The notes: generated by a model not told the origin, from the sequence alone. A DNA stretch of 32,912 nucleotides from an uncultured Tolumonas sp. (GCA_937866945.1 CALMKU010000022.1:1-32912), one strand, 5' to 3'; positions 23,747 to 32,872 are shown, counted from the first letter of the stretch. Translations and numbers: made by a program.

Positions 23747-25455
23747 GGTTCAACCTCAGAAAACGGCAAATTAATAATGACCTGAGTGACAATGTCGGGC
23801 TGACACTGCACCTGCACACCGAACTGGTCGCCGTAATGGGCCTTGATGCGGCGATCAACCAGATTCATGCCCAAACCATTACTACTTTCATCTTTATCGG
23901 GCGCAGCAGGGGCATCAAATAAACCAGCATCATCGGCAACAACTAACTGCCAACCGTCATTTTTTCGCTGGCCGGAAATGGTCACGGTGCCACCATTTAT
24001 CGTTTGAGAAATGCCATGCTTTATCGCATTTTCCACAATCGGTTGCAGTGAGAAGGCCGGCAATTTTTGATTCAATAACAAATCGTCGACCTGAAACAAG
24101 ACTTTCAGTCGATCAGGGAAGCGGGCCAATTCGATCTGTAAATAACTGTTTACGTGTTCTAATTCCTCTTTCAGAGTTACTTCCTCGGTACCTCGTCGTA
24201 GATTTTTCCGAAAGAATAACGACAGATGCTGGACAAGTTGCCGTGCATGTTCCGGATCTCGACGTATCACCGAACCCAGCGTGTTTAAGGCGTTAAACAG
24301 AAAATGCGGGTTCACTTGTGCGTGGAGTAATTTGATTTCCGATTGCGCCAACAGCTCGCTTTGGGCGGAATATTTTCCCGCCAGAATTTGTGTGGAAAGC
24401 AATCTTGCCATGCCTTCACCCAAAGTGCGGTTGAGAGAAGAGAAGAGTTTTCTTTTCGGCTCATAGAGTTTGATGGTGCCAATTACTCGATTGTCTTCAC
24501 CGCGTAGTGGTATTACGAGTGTAGAACCCAACTTGCAGTGCGGATCTAACGTGCAGTGATAGCGGATCAGATTGCCATCGGCATACACAACTTCATTATT
24601 TGCGATAGCGCGCAAGGTGTGAGATGAGGTGATGGCTGTACCGGGAAGATGATGGTCTTCACCAATGCCGATAAAGGCGAGCAATTTTTCCCGATCGGTG
24701 AGAGCGACGGCGCCGACATTGGTTTCTTCCAATAAGATCCGTGCTAGTTGCGCGCAATTTTCCTGATTAAAGCCTTTGTTCAATATTCCCATTGAACGCT
24801 CTGCTATTTTTAAGGCGCGGGCAGAGAAAGCGACCGAATATTTTTCATACATGGCGCGACGGTCGAGCAGCATACGCATCAAGATAGCGGCCCCAAAGCT
24901 GTTCGCCAGCATCATCGGTAATGCAATGTTTTGTACCAGATGCCAGGCTTGATCAAACGGACGAGCTAACAGCAGGATGATACCCATTTGCATGAACTCT
25001 GCGACAACGGCGACTGAAAAAACGATCCAGGGGTTAAACAATTGATCTGGCCGTCGACGTTGCAGGAAATAGCGATGCACTAAACCGCCTAACAAACCTT
25101 CAGCGATGGTCGAAATCATACATGCAAAAGAGGTAAAACCACCGAGACTGTAACGATGAACGCCACCGGTTAATCCGACTAGAAAACCGACCACAGGCCC
25201 GCCGACAATTCCTCCAAGTACGGCTCCTGTGGCGCGGGTATTGGCAATCGAATTATCGATTCGGAGGCCAAAATAGGTTCCCATAATGCAAAAGGCGGAA
25301 AAGGTTAAATAACAGAGAATTTTATTTGGCAGACTAATGGTAACTTGAGTGAGTGGCTGAAAAAGTGGTGTTTTACTCAACAGATAGACGATAACCACAT
25401 AGACACACATCTGCTGCAATAACGAGACAATAAGCGTGATTTGTTGAAGGCTCAT
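23734..25455 (-). CDS. btsS: LytS-type sensor histidine kinase (BtsS-like, pyruvate sensor)
   Basis: This 573-residue membrane kinase has an N-terminal 5TMR-LYT multi-helix sensor (about 1-200), a GAF-like domain (about 225-350), and a His-kinase/ATPase part (about 370-565). The phospho-His is in AQVNPHFLFNALNTLGSV. The ATPase has N-box LQPIVENAIKHGI and a glycine box GLGMNLVDRRI. R74, R101, C112 and S115 align two residues after E. coli BtsS R72, R99, C110 and S113, the reported pyruvate-binding residues as I recall them. This supports pyruvate as its ligand. It overlaps btsR. No clear ribosome-binding site precedes the ATG. Confidence 0.92.
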   Translation of the reverse strand: MSLQQITLIVSLLQQMCVYVVIVYLLSKTPLFQPLTQVTISLPNKILCYLTFSAFCIMGTYFGLRIDNSIANTRATGAVLGGIVGGPVVGFLVGLTGGVHRYSLGGFTSFACMISTIAEGLLGGLVHRYFLQRRRPDQLFNPWIVFSVAVVAEFMQMGIILLLARPFDQAWHLVQNIALPMMLANSFGAAILMRMLLDRRAMYEKYSVAFSARALKIAERSMGILNKGFNQENCAQLARILLEETNVGAVALTDREKLLAFIGIGEDHHLPGTAITSSHTLRAIANNEVVYADGNLIRYHCTLDPHCKLGSTLVIPLRGEDNRVIGTIKLYEPKRKLFSSLNRTLGEGMARLLSTQILAGKYSAQSELLAQSEIKLLHAQVNPHFLFNALNTLGSVIRRDPEHARQLVQHLSLFFRKNLRRGTEEVTLKEELEHVNSYLQIELARFPDRLKVLFQVDDLLLNQKLPAFSLQPIVENAIKHGISQTINGGTVTISGQRKNDGWQLVVADDAGLFDAPAAPDKDESSNGLGMNLVDRRIKAHYGDQFGVQVQCQPDIVTQVIINLPFSEVEPCCE

Positions 25456-25572
25456 AATGGTGAGAGGTTCATTTGGTGTGCCCCATTGTAGGGAGAGTTA
25501 AAGTCGTTAACTTTGTACTAGCTCATTTTTTTACAATAAAGCGCTGGAACAGCAAGTTTTAAGGTAAAAAAC

Positions 25573-25600
25573 TTGACCAAAACTCTGTACTTCATAGACT
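25573..25600 (+). promoter_or_regulatory. Probable promoter of the BMP transporter operon
   Basis: TTGACC (25573-25578) and TAGACT (25595-25600) are 16 bp apart, about 50 bases before the binding-protein start. A GCCCG-AAT-CGGGC hairpin (25611-25623) would form at the start of the leader. Confidence 0.4.
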
Positions 25601-25653
25601 TATATATTGTGCCCGAATCGGGCTCAGGCCGATTAACCTGGAAGGATAAGAAG

Positions 25654-26655
25654 ATGAATAAGATTCTGAAAATGGCAGCTGTAGCAACGTTTACTCTGAC
25701 CGCTTTAAGCGCTCACGCTAAAGCGGCAGAACCAGCTGTTATTTACGATACAGCAGGTAAATTTGATAAATCGTTCAACGAAGCCGTTTTCCGTGGTGGT
25801 GTTGAAGAATATAAGAAAGCTAAAAAAATCACCGTTAAAGAATTTGAACCACAAAATGAAGCGCAACGTGAACAGGGTCTGCGTCGTTTAGCCAGTCGTG
25901 GTTATAGCCCGATCGTGGCAGTAGGTTTTAACTTCTCATCCTCTGTAGAAAAAGTTGCGGCTGAATTCCCAAAAATTCAATTTACTATCATCGATTCTGT
26001 GGTTGATAAACCAAATGTGCAATCGGTGGTATTTAAAGAACATGAAGGTTCTTTCCTGGTTGGCGCACTAGCAGCTCAAGCATCTAAAACTGGCAAGGTC
26101 GGTTTCGTTGGCGGTATGGATATTCCGCTGATCCGCAAATTCGAATGTGGCTATGAGCAGGGTGCTAAATATATCAACCCGAAAGCAGAAGTATTCCAGA
26201 ACATGACTGGTTCTACACCTGCTGCGTTTGCTGACCCAGCTAAAGGTGCGGAACTGGCTAAAACCCAATTCTCTAAAGGTGCAGATGTTGTTTATGCTGC
26301 CGCTGGCGGCACCGGTTTAGGCGTTTATCAAGCCGCGAAAGATGCGGGTAAGCTGGCAATCGGTGTTGATTCCAACCAAAACCATTTGCACCCAGGTACT
26401 ATGCTGACCTCAATGGTGAAAAGTGTGGGTTTAGCTGCATTCCAGAGCTGGAATGAATCCGTGCAAGGTAAATGGACTGGCGGTGTGAAAGCACTGGGTT
26501 TGGCTGAAGGTGGTGTAGATTGGGCGCAAGATGAAAATAACGCCAAGCTGATCACGCCGGAAATGAAAACCAAAATGGACAGCATCAAGAAAGATATCAT
26601 CGCGGGTAAAATCAAGATCCACGATTATATGGCTGATAACACCTGTAAATATTGA
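25654..26655 (+). CDS. BMP-family (PnrA/Med-like) periplasmic binding protein of a nucleoside-type ABC importer
   Basis: This 333-residue exported binding protein belongs to the BMP/PnrA family, whose characterised members bind purine nucleosides. A signal peptide (MNKILKMAAVATFTLTALSA then HAKA) precedes the mature AEPAVIYDTAGKFDKSFNE. The D-x-x-G-x-x-D-x-S-F-N segment is the family's first ligand-contact motif. Others are GFNFSSSVEKVA, the GFVGGMDIPLIRKFECGY stretch and IGVDSNQNHLHPG. There is no lipobox, unlike many Gram-positive members. I chose the ATG with AAGGA 7 bases before it; an upstream in-frame ATG would add 27 residues without a signal-peptide start. The ATPase and two permease genes follow. 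Nucleoside is the likely cargo by family. Confidence 0.92.
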   Translation: MNKILKMAAVATFTLTALSAHAKAAEPAVIYDTAGKFDKSFNEAVFRGGVEEYKKAKKITVKEFEPQNEAQREQGLRRLASRGYSPIVAVGFNFSSSVEKVAAEFPKIQFTIIDSVVDKPNVQSVVFKEHEGSFLVGALAAQASKTGKVGFVGGMDIPLIRKFECGYEQGAKYINPKAEVFQNMTGSTPAAFADPAKGAELAKTQFSKGADVVYAAAGGTGLGVYQAAKDAGKLAIGVDSNQNHLHPGTMLTSMVKSVGLAAFQSWNESVQGKWTGGVKALGLAEGGVDWAQDENNAKLITPEMKTKMDSIKKDIIAGKIKIHDYMADNTCKY

Positions 26656-26680
26656 TCCACAAATTTTTAGCTAATCCGGA

Positions 26681-26703
26681 ACCGGCCATCAGGGCCGGTT
26701 TCG
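26681..26703 (+). other. Hairpin between binding-protein and ATPase genes
   Basis: ACCGGCC pairs with GGCCGGT across a 5-nt loop, with only a weak T tract after it. It may stabilise the binding-protein mRNA end or partly end transcription, giving excess binding protein over ATPase and permeases. Confidence 0.5.
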
Positions 26704-26737
26704 TGTATTTATTAACCCGTGTTCTGGAAATCATACT

Positions 26738-28300
26738 GTGGCGCAATTAGACTCATATGCGTTAGAGCTAAGTGGTGTTGATAAACGATTTGGTGAAGTT
26801 CACGCCAACAAGCATATTGACCTGCAAGTTCGTAAAGGCTCGATCCATGGCATCGTCGGAGAAAACGGTGCCGGGAAATCGACATTAATGAGCATTATCT
26901 ATGGTTTTTATCACGCCGATAATGGCGAGATGAAAGTCAAAGGTGCTCCTTATAAGCCTGGGGGATCGCAGGATGCGATTGCCGCCGGTATCGGCATGGT
27001 GCATCAGCATTTTATGTTGGTGAACACCTTCACAGTATTAGAAAACATCATTCTGGGTGTAGAACAAGGTTTTACGCTGGCGCCAAGTTTAGCGGCTGCG
27101 AAAAAGAAACTGAAAGAACTGGCCGCACAATATGGCTTGGATGTACCGCTGGATGCTGTGGTTGAAGATTTGCCAGTAGGCCTACAACAGCGCGTAGAAA
27201 TTCTGAAGGCGCTCTATCGCGGTGCTGAAATTCTGATCCTAGATGAACCAACGGGCGTGTTGACGCCGCAGGAAGCTGAACATCTGTTCGCTATTCTGGC
27301 GAAACTGAAAGATCAGGGTACGACCGTCATTTTGATTACGCACAAACTGCGTGAAATCATGGCCATCACCGATCAGGTTTCTGTCATGCGTCGTGGTGAA
27401 ATGGTCGCGCATGTTGCGACGGTGAATACGTCTCGTGAAGATCTGGCCGAGTTAATGGTTGGGCGTAAAGTTCGCCTGACGGTCGATAAAGAAGACACCC
27501 AAGCGGGCGATGTGCTGCTGCAAGCCGATAAGCTGCGTTATGTCGATGGCAGTGGTGTTGAGCGAATTAAATCGGTTTCCTTCAAGGTACGAGCGGGTGA
27601 AGTGGTTGGTATAGCTGGCGTATCAGGAAATGGTCAGTCGGAATTGCTAGAACTACTCAGTGGCATTATCAAGCCAGCCAGTGGTTCGTTTTCTATTGGT
27701 TCCCATCAAATCGATGCTAATAACCCTGCAGATGCGAGTGAGATCCGTGACTATGGTCTGGGGCATGTGCCGGAAGATCGGCACAAAATGGGCCTGATCA
27801 ACAAGTTTTCCGCGCAAGAAGCCTTCATTATGGGTTATCACAATCATGCGATGTATAACCGCGGTCTCTTACAAGATAAGAACGCTATTCTGCGTGATTG
27901 TCAGGAAAAAATGGATAAATGGGATGTGCGCCCAGCGAATCCACAATTAAAAACCGCCAATTTCTCCGGTGGAAATCAGCAGAAATTGGTTATTGCCCGC
28001 GAAGTCGAAAAAAATCCCGATGTCTTGTTGATTGGCCAGCCAACGCGAGGGGTCGACATCGGTGCTATCGAATTTATTCATAAGCAAGTGATTGCCATGC
28101 GCGATGCGGGGAAAGCCGTGTTGCTGGTTTCTGTCGAGTTGGATGAAATCTTGTCTTTATCTGATCGCATTCTGGTGATGTTTGATGGCGCGATTGTCGG
28201 CGAAGTCTCTGCGGCACAGGCCGATGAAAAAACACTGGGCTTAATGATGGCCAATATCATTCCTGAACATTTGCAGGCGCAACAAGGGGTTCAAGCATGA
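26738..28300 (+). CDS. Double-domain ABC ATPase of the BMP importer (NupA/RbsA-like)
   Basis: This 520-residue cytoplasmic ATPase has two nucleotide-binding domains (about 5-245 and 255-510), the layout of ribose- and nucleoside-type importers. The first half has Walker A GENGAGKS (41-48), signature VGLQQ and Walker B ILILDEPT. The second half has a degenerate Walker A (GVSGNGQS, without the Lys), signature SGGNQQ, and LIGQPTRGVD. There Gln replaces the catalytic Glu, so only one site should hydrolyse efficiently; this is usual in the family. The start is GTG, with GGA about 9 bases upstream. It overlaps the first permease gene by 4 bp (ATGA). Confidence 0.93.
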   Translation: MAQLDSYALELSGVDKRFGEVHANKHIDLQVRKGSIHGIVGENGAGKSTLMSIIYGFYHADNGEMKVKGAPYKPGGSQDAIAAGIGMVHQHFMLVNTFTVLENIILGVEQGFTLAPSLAAAKKKLKELAAQYGLDVPLDAVVEDLPVGLQQRVEILKALYRGAEILILDEPTGVLTPQEAEHLFAILAKLKDQGTTVILITHKLREIMAITDQVSVMRRGEMVAHVATVNTSREDLAELMVGRKVRLTVDKEDTQAGDVLLQADKLRYVDGSGVERIKSVSFKVRAGEVVGIAGVSGNGQSELLELLSGIIKPASGSFSIGSHQIDANNPADASEIRDYGLGHVPEDRHKMGLINKFSAQEAFIMGYHNHAMYNRGLLQDKNAILRDCQEKMDKWDVRPANPQLKTANFSGGNQQKLVIAREVEKNPDVLLIGQPTRGVDIGAIEFIHKQVIAMRDAGKAVLLVSVELDEILSLSDRILVMFDGAIVGEVSAAQADEKTLGLMMANIIPEHLQAQQGVQA

Positions 28301-29403
28301 GTCAACAACGGATCCCGCTTTGGATCAATGTCGGTGTAATTCCGCTGGTTAACCTGTTAATGGCATTCGCTGTTTCAGGCTTGCTGTTTTATTACATCGA
28401 TATTAACCCGTTAGATGCTGTAAACGTAATGTGGCAAGGTGCTTTTGGTTATGCCGAAGGGATCGGCTTTACCCTCTATTATGCGACAGGTTTTATCTTT
28501 ACCGGATTAGCCGTTGCCGTCGCTTATCACGCTGGTTTATTCAACATCGGTGGTGAAGGGCAGGCTTATGTGGGCGGGTTAGGCGTCGGTTTAGTCTGTT
28601 TGTGGTTTGGTGATAAATTACCTTTGATATTGTTATTACCACTAGCCGCTATCGCTGGCGGTTTGTTTGGTGCGGCATGGGCGTTTATACCTGCGTATCT
28701 GCAAGCCAAGCGTGGTAGTCATATCGTCATCACAACTATTATGTTTAATTTCATTGCCTCTTCGCTGATGGCGTACCTGTTGGTGGATGTGCTGAAGCCT
28801 GCCAACACCATGGCGCCGGAAAGTGCCGTGTTTGCTGAGGCCAGCTGGTTACCGAAAATTCACTCGGTATTAGATCTGATTGGTATTGATATGCCAGAGA
28901 GCCCGGTGAATATCAGTTTGTTATGGGCACTATTGTGTGCGGTATTTGTGTGGATTTTCCTTTGGTACACCCGTTGGGGTTATCAGATCCGCTCTGTCGG
29001 TGCCAATGTCCAGGCTGCTGGCTATGCTGGTATTTCTTATTCCAAAGTTACCATCATGGCGATGGCATTATCAGGGATGCTGGCTGGCTTTTTTGCGCTG
29101 AATGTTATTCAGGGTGAATTACACCAGATCAAACTGAACTATGTTGAAGGTTTCGGTTTTACCGGTATTGCCGTTGCCTTGATGGGACGGAATCATCCTA
29201 TTGGGGTCATTCTGGCCAGCTTACTGTTTGGTTTTCTCTATCAGGGTGGGGCAGAGCTCAGCTTCGAATATGGCGTTGATCGCAATATCGTTGTGGTGCT
29301 GCAAGGGTTGGTGATCTTGTTCTCCGGTGCATTGGAACACATGTTTAAACCGAAGTTGGAAGCCTTATATCTGAAACTCACTAGCAAGCAGGAGGCAGCA
29401 TAA
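28297..29403 (+). CDS. First permease of the BMP/nucleoside-type ABC importer
   Basis: This 368-residue inner-membrane permease of the BPD_transp_2 family has about ten hydrophobic helices. FNIGGEGQAYVGGLG in the first third and RSVGANVQAAGYAGIS in the later cytoplasmic coupling helix are family signatures; the second contacts the ATPase. A periplasmic insertion lies at about residues 165-200. ATGA overlap with the ATPase gene and TAATG overlap with the second permease gene point to coupled translation. It should form a heterodimer with the next permease. The cargo is inferred from the BMP binding protein. Confidence 0.93.
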   Translation: MSQQRIPLWINVGVIPLVNLLMAFAVSGLLFYYIDINPLDAVNVMWQGAFGYAEGIGFTLYYATGFIFTGLAVAVAYHAGLFNIGGEGQAYVGGLGVGLVCLWFGDKLPLILLLPLAAIAGGLFGAAWAFIPAYLQAKRGSHIVITTIMFNFIASSLMAYLLVDVLKPANTMAPESAVFAEASWLPKIHSVLDLIGIDMPESPVNISLLWALLCAVFVWIFLWYTRWGYQIRSVGANVQAAGYAGISYSKVTIMAMALSGMLAGFFALNVIQGELHQIKLNYVEGFGFTGIAVALMGRNHPIGVILASLLFGFLYQGGAELSFEYGVDRNIVVVLQGLVILFSGALEHMFKPKLEALYLKLTSKQEAA

Positions 29404-30368
29404 TGTTTGATACATTGATATTAATGCTGGATTCAACCATCCGTGTTGCTACACCGCTGATTTTTGCTGCCTTGGCCGGTTTGTTCTGCGAACGTTCTGG
29501 TGTTGTTAACATCGGGTTAGAAGGTAACTTACTGGCTTCTGCTTTTGCTGGGGCGGCAACGGCTTCCGTAACGGGTTCAGCTTGGGAAGGCGTGGCTGCT
29601 GGTATTCTGGTGTCTATTGCAATGTCATTATTGCATGGTTTCGCCACCATTACTCATCGTGGTGATCAGGTAGTCAGTGGTATGGCGGTTAATATTCTGG
29701 CGGCAGGGTTAACGGTCACGCTTGGTCGGTACTGGTTCGATCAAGGTGGCCAAACTCCTGCTTTAGATGGCGCGGCTCGTTTTGCGCCCCTGCATTTTCC
29801 GTTTGAAAAAGAACTTTATGATGTACCGGTGATCGGTCAACTGTATTCCGAATTACTGAGCGGACACTCCGTTCTGGAATATCTCGCATTACTGGCTGTG
29901 CCTGCAGCATGGTGGATTTTATATCGTACGCGCTTCGGTTTACGGTTACGTGCGGTTGGTGAGGCGCCTGCGGCAGTCGATACGGCAGGGATCTCGGTCA
30001 TCCGCTTGCGTTACAGCGCGATCCTGATCTGTGGTTTTCTGGCTGGTCTTGGTGGTGCTTATTTATCTATTGCCCAGACTGCACAGTTTATTCCCAATAT
30101 GAGTGCAGGGAAGGGCTATATGGCACTAGCAGCATTGGTGTTTGGTAAATGGCGACCGTGGACGGCAATGAGTGCCTGTTTATTGTTTGGTTTCCTGGAT
30201 GCACTAGCGATCCGTTTGCAGGGTGTTGAAATTGCAGGCCATACGATTCCTGTGCAAATCATCGAGGCCATGCCTTATCTGCTGACCGTATTCCTGCTGG
30301 CTGGGTTTATTGGTAAAGCGGTGGCACCAAAAGCCTTAGGTACTGCGTATGTAAAAGAACGAGAATAG
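29403..30368 (+). CDS. Second permease of the BMP/nucleoside-type ABC importer
   Basis: This 321-residue BPD_transp_2 family permease has about eight to nine helices. Its signature segments are VVNIGLEGNLLASAFAGA near the N-terminus and RAVGEAPAAVDTAGISV in the coupling helix, paralogous to those in the preceding permease. It starts on the last base of the previous stop codon (TAATG). It is the last gene of the importer operon, and a strong terminator with a UUCG loop follows 27 bases later. Confidence 0.93.
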   Translation: MFDTLILMLDSTIRVATPLIFAALAGLFCERSGVVNIGLEGNLLASAFAGAATASVTGSAWEGVAAGILVSIAMSLLHGFATITHRGDQVVSGMAVNILAAGLTVTLGRYWFDQGGQTPALDGAARFAPLHFPFEKELYDVPVIGQLYSELLSGHSVLEYLALLAVPAAWWILYRTRFGLRLRAVGEAPAAVDTAGISVIRLRYSAILICGFLAGLGGAYLSIAQTAQFIPNMSAGKGYMALAALVFGKWRPWTAMSACLLFGFLDALAIRLQGVEIAGHTIPVQIIEAMPYLLTVFLLAGFIGKAVAPKALGTAYVKERE

Positions 30369-30395
30369 AATATTTCCGCTATTTTTAAATTATAC

Positions 30396-30425
30396 AGAGC
30401 AGTCTTCGGACTGCTCTTTTTTTTA
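30396..30425 (+). terminator. Rho-independent terminator of the BMP importer operon
   Basis: AGAGCAGTC pairs perfectly with GACTGCTCT around a TTCG tetraloop, followed by a run of T. Confidence 0.95.
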
Positions 30426-30477
30426 GGGCTTGCAAAACTGGCTGATACTGGTATTTTGTCGTTGGAGCTAGTGCTAA

Positions 30478-30507
30478 TTCAGAATTATGTCAATACATGA
30501 TTAAAAT
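30478..30507 (+). promoter_or_regulatory. Possible aroF promoter
   Basis: TTCAGA (30478-30483) and TAAAAT (30502-30507) are 18 bp apart. They would put the transcript start near 30514, so the TyrR box would lie just downstream of it. An alternative pair, TTGCAA/TATTTT (30430-30457, 16 bp), exists upstream. The choice is uncertain. Confidence 0.3.
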
Positions 30508-30524
30508 TCAAGATGCGGTATTGG

Positions 30525-30542
30525 TGTAAAGATTAGTTTACA
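30525..30542. promoter_or_regulatory. TyrR box upstream of aroF
   Basis: TGTAAA-GATTAG-TTTACA is a perfect match to the TyrR consensus TGTAAA-N6-TTTACA. It ends 13 bases before the aroF ATG. Known TyrR boxes control aroF-tyrA in E. coli, and a perfect palindrome there can bind TyrR without a tyrosine-dependent second box. Confidence 0.88.
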
Positions 30543-30555
30543 GTGTGGTGCTATC

Positions 30556-31623
30556 ATGCAGAAAGATTCGCTGAATAATGTTCATATCCAATCAGAAAAA
30601 GTATTACTGACCCCTGAAGAACTGAAAGCCAAAGTGCCGGTATCTGAAGATACATTGTCCTTTATCGCCGATGCCCGTCGTCAGATCGCCGATATTGTAC
30701 ATCATCAAGATCACCGTCTTCTGGTTATCTGTGGTCCTTGTTCAATCCATGATATGGATGCAGCTAAAGACTATGCGACACGTCTGAAGGCCCTGCATGA
30801 TAAATATTCTGACACTCTGTATATCGTGATGCGTGTTTATTTTGAGAAACCACGTACAACCGTTGGCTGGAAAGGGTTCATTAACGATCCGAATCTGGAT
30901 GGAACTTTTGATATCGAACTGGGTCTGCAGAAAGCGCGTGAACTGCTGAGCTGGTTGGGTGAGCTGCGTCTGCCATTGGCAACAGAAGCATTAGATCCAA
31001 TCAGCCCACAATATCTGGCCGATCTATTTAGCTGGTCAGCAATTGGTGCACGTACCACCGAATCGCAGACTCACCGTGAAATGGCGTCCGGTTTATCAAT
31101 GCCAGTTGGCTTTAAAAATGGTACTGACGGCAATCTGGACACGGCGATTAATGCACTGAAAGCAGCATCGTCTTCTCATACTTTCATGGGTATCAACCAG
31201 CAGGGTCAGGTGGCATTATTGCAGACCCAAGGAAACCCGGATGGGCATGTGATTTTGCGTGGCGGTAAACAGCCAAATTATGATTCAGTAAACGTTGCTG
31301 TTGCTGAACAAGAATTGGCAAAAGCTAAATTACCAGCGAGTCTGGTGGTAGATTGCAGCCATGGTAACTCGAATAAAAACCATCGCTTACAGCCACTGGT
31401 TGCAGAAAACGTCATCCGTCAGATCCAGGATGGTAACAAATCAATTATCGGTATCATGCTGGAATCCAATATTGGTGAAGGCGCGCAATCAAGTGAGCAG
31501 CCAAAATGCGATATGACCTACGGCGTATCTATCACCGATGCTTGTATCGACTGGCACGCTACGGAAAAATTGCTGGCAGGTTGCTTTGAAGAGCTGAAAG
31601 AGCCGTTGAAAGATCGACTCTGA
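30556..31623 (+). CDS. aroF: 3-deoxy-D-arabino-heptulosonate-7-phosphate synthase, tyrosine-sensitive type
   Basis: AroF condenses PEP and erythrose 4-phosphate, the first step of aromatic amino acid synthesis. The 355-residue sequence matches E. coli AroF from its first residues (MQKD.LNNVHI). Asn8, whose change is known to relieve tyrosine inhibition in E. coli, is kept. Signatures are [12 protein letters not shown] (metal-ligand Cys), [37 protein letters not shown] and [10 protein letters not shown]. The operon with tyrA and the TyrR box support the tyrosine-regulated isoenzyme. No good ribosome-binding site precedes the ATG; the TyrR box takes up the usual leader space, so translation may be weak or initiated unusually. 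Confidence 0.97.
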   Translation: MQKDSLNNVHIQSEKVLLTPEELKAKVPVSEDTLSFIADARRQIADIVHHQDHRLLVICGPCSIHDMDAAKDYATRLKALHDKYSDTLYIVMRVYFEKPRTTVGWKGFINDPNLDGTFDIELGLQKARELLSWLGELRLPLATEALDPISPQYLADLFSWSAIGARTTESQTHREMASGLSMPVGFKNGTDGNLDTAINALKAASSSHTFMGINQQGQVALLQTQGNPDGHVILRGGKQPNYDSVNVAVAEQELAKAKLPASLVVDCSHGNSNKNHRLQPLVAENVIRQIQDGNKSIIGIMLESNIGEGAQSSEQPKCDMTYGVSITDACIDWHATEKLLAGCFEELKEPLKDRL

Positions 31624-31646
31624 ACCTGAACACAATGCATAATGTA

Positions 31647-31673
31647 CTCCGGCCCGATGGCCGGAGTTTTTTT
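31647..31673 (+). terminator. Terminator-like hairpin between aroF and tyrA
   Basis: CTCCGGCC pairs perfectly with GGCCGGAG around a 4-nt loop and is followed by seven T residues. It meets every criterion for an intrinsic terminator, yet lies inside the aroF-tyrA unit, ending 15 bases before the tyrA start. Confidence 0.88.
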
Positions 31674-31688
31674 AATGGAAGCACACGG

Positions 31689-32816
31689 ATGAATGAAGAG
31701 CTGAATGCGTTGCGTGATCAAATCGATCATGTTGATAAGCAACTGGTTGATCTTCTGGCACAACGTCTGAAATTGGTTGCCGGAGTAGGGGAAGTTAAAA
31801 GCCGATACGGTATCCCTGTTTATGCCCCAGATCGTGAAGCTGCTATGCTGGCCAGTCGTCGTGCAGAAGCTGAATCGGTCGGTATTCCCGCTGATTTGAT
31901 TGAAGATGTTTTGCGTCGAGTCATGCGCGAATCATACAGCAGTGAAAACGATTCTGGTTTCAAATGTGTAAAACCAGATTTACGTCGTATTATTGTGGTT
32001 GGTGGTAACGGTCAACTGGGGCGGTTATTTGTTCAGATGTTCCGCCTTTCCGGTTATCAGGTTGATGTGCTGGAAAAAACCGACTGGGAACGTGCAGATA
32101 GTTTATTGTCAGATGCCAGCTTGGTTTTAGTGGCTGTACCAATCGATATTTCCTGCCAGATCATTGATAAACTGAGTAATTTGCCAGCTGATTGCCTGCT
32201 CGTTGATATTACCAGTATCAAGCAAAAACCATTAGAACATATGCTAGCTGTACATGCAGGCCCGGTGCTTGGTTTGCATCCGATGTTTGGCCCAGATGTC
32301 ACCAGCCTGGCGAAACAGGTCATTGTTTGTTGCGATGGCCGGGGAGCCGAGCAATATCAGTGGTTACTGGAACAGATGCAGATCTGGGGGGCCCGACTAC
32401 ATAGCGTCACGGCGAAAGAGCATGACGATGCAATGAGCTTTATTCAGGCATTACGTCATTTCACCACTTATGCCTATGGTTATCATTTGTTTGAAGAAAA
32501 AGCAGATATCAAATGTCTGCTGGCGTTAAGTTCCCCGATCTATCGTTTGGAACTGGCGATGGTAGGGCGTCTGTTTGCTCAGGATCCGGCATTGTATGCG
32601 GATATTATTCTGTCCTCTGAGCAAAATCTGGTGTTGATCCGCCGTTATCATCAACGAATGGGTGAAGCGATCCAGCGATTGGAGAAAGGCGACCGACAAG
32701 CCTTCATTTCTCATTTTGAGGAAGTATCAGCCTATTTCGGCGACTATGCGCAGCAATTCCTGAAAGAGAGCAAGCAATTGCTGGCACAGGCAAGTGACCG
32801 CCGTCATCACGATTGA
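31689..32816 (+). CDS. tyrA: Bifunctional chorismate mutase / prephenate dehydrogenase
   Basis: TyrA converts chorismate to prephenate and then 4-hydroxyphenylpyruvate, the tyrosine branch. The 375-residue protein has an N-terminal chorismate mutase domain (about 1-90, [20 protein letters not shown]). A prephenate dehydrogenase domain (about 99-375) follows, with NAD fingerprint [21 protein letters not shown] and [20 protein letters not shown]. It is collinear with E. coli TyrA. I chose the ATG giving [11 protein letters not shown] because the family starts there; an upstream in-frame ATG lies before the terminator hairpin. GGAA lies about 9 bases before the start. Expression should depend on read-through from aroF or on an unseen promoter. 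Confidence 0.97.
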   Translation: MNEELNALRDQIDHVDKQLVDLLAQRLKLVAGVGEVKSRYGIPVYAPDREAAMLASRRAEAESVGIPADLIEDVLRRVMRESYSSENDSGFKCVKPDLRRIIVVGGNGQLGRLFVQMFRLSGYQVDVLEKTDWERADSLLSDASLVLVAVPIDISCQIIDKLSNLPADCLLVDITSIKQKPLEHMLAVHAGPVLGLHPMFGPDVTSLAKQVIVCCDGRGAEQYQWLLEQMQIWGARLHSVTAKEHDDAMSFIQALRHFTTYAYGYHLFEEKADIKCLLALSSPIYRLELAMVGRLFAQDPALYADIILSSEQNLVLIRRYHQRMGEAIQRLEKGDRQAFISHFEEVSAYFGDYAQQFLKESKQLLAQASDRRHHD

Positions 32817-32872
32817 TATCAAAACGCGATATAAAAAGATAAGGCCAGCTAAATTAGCTGTAACCGTTCACC

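Noticed and set aside
25573-25653. Upstream in-frame start for the BMP binding protein
   Set aside because: It would put 27 non-signal residues before a perfectly good signal peptide, and AAGGA precedes the downstream ATG. The stretch contains the probable promoter.
27577-28100. Broken second nucleotide-binding domain in the BMP importer ATPase
   Set aside because: The missing Walker A Lys and the Gln in place of the catalytic Glu are usual for this double-ATPase family rather than signs of decay.
31635-31688. Upstream in-frame start for tyrA
   Set aside because: It would translate through the intercistronic terminator hairpin, and the family begins at the downstream ATG.
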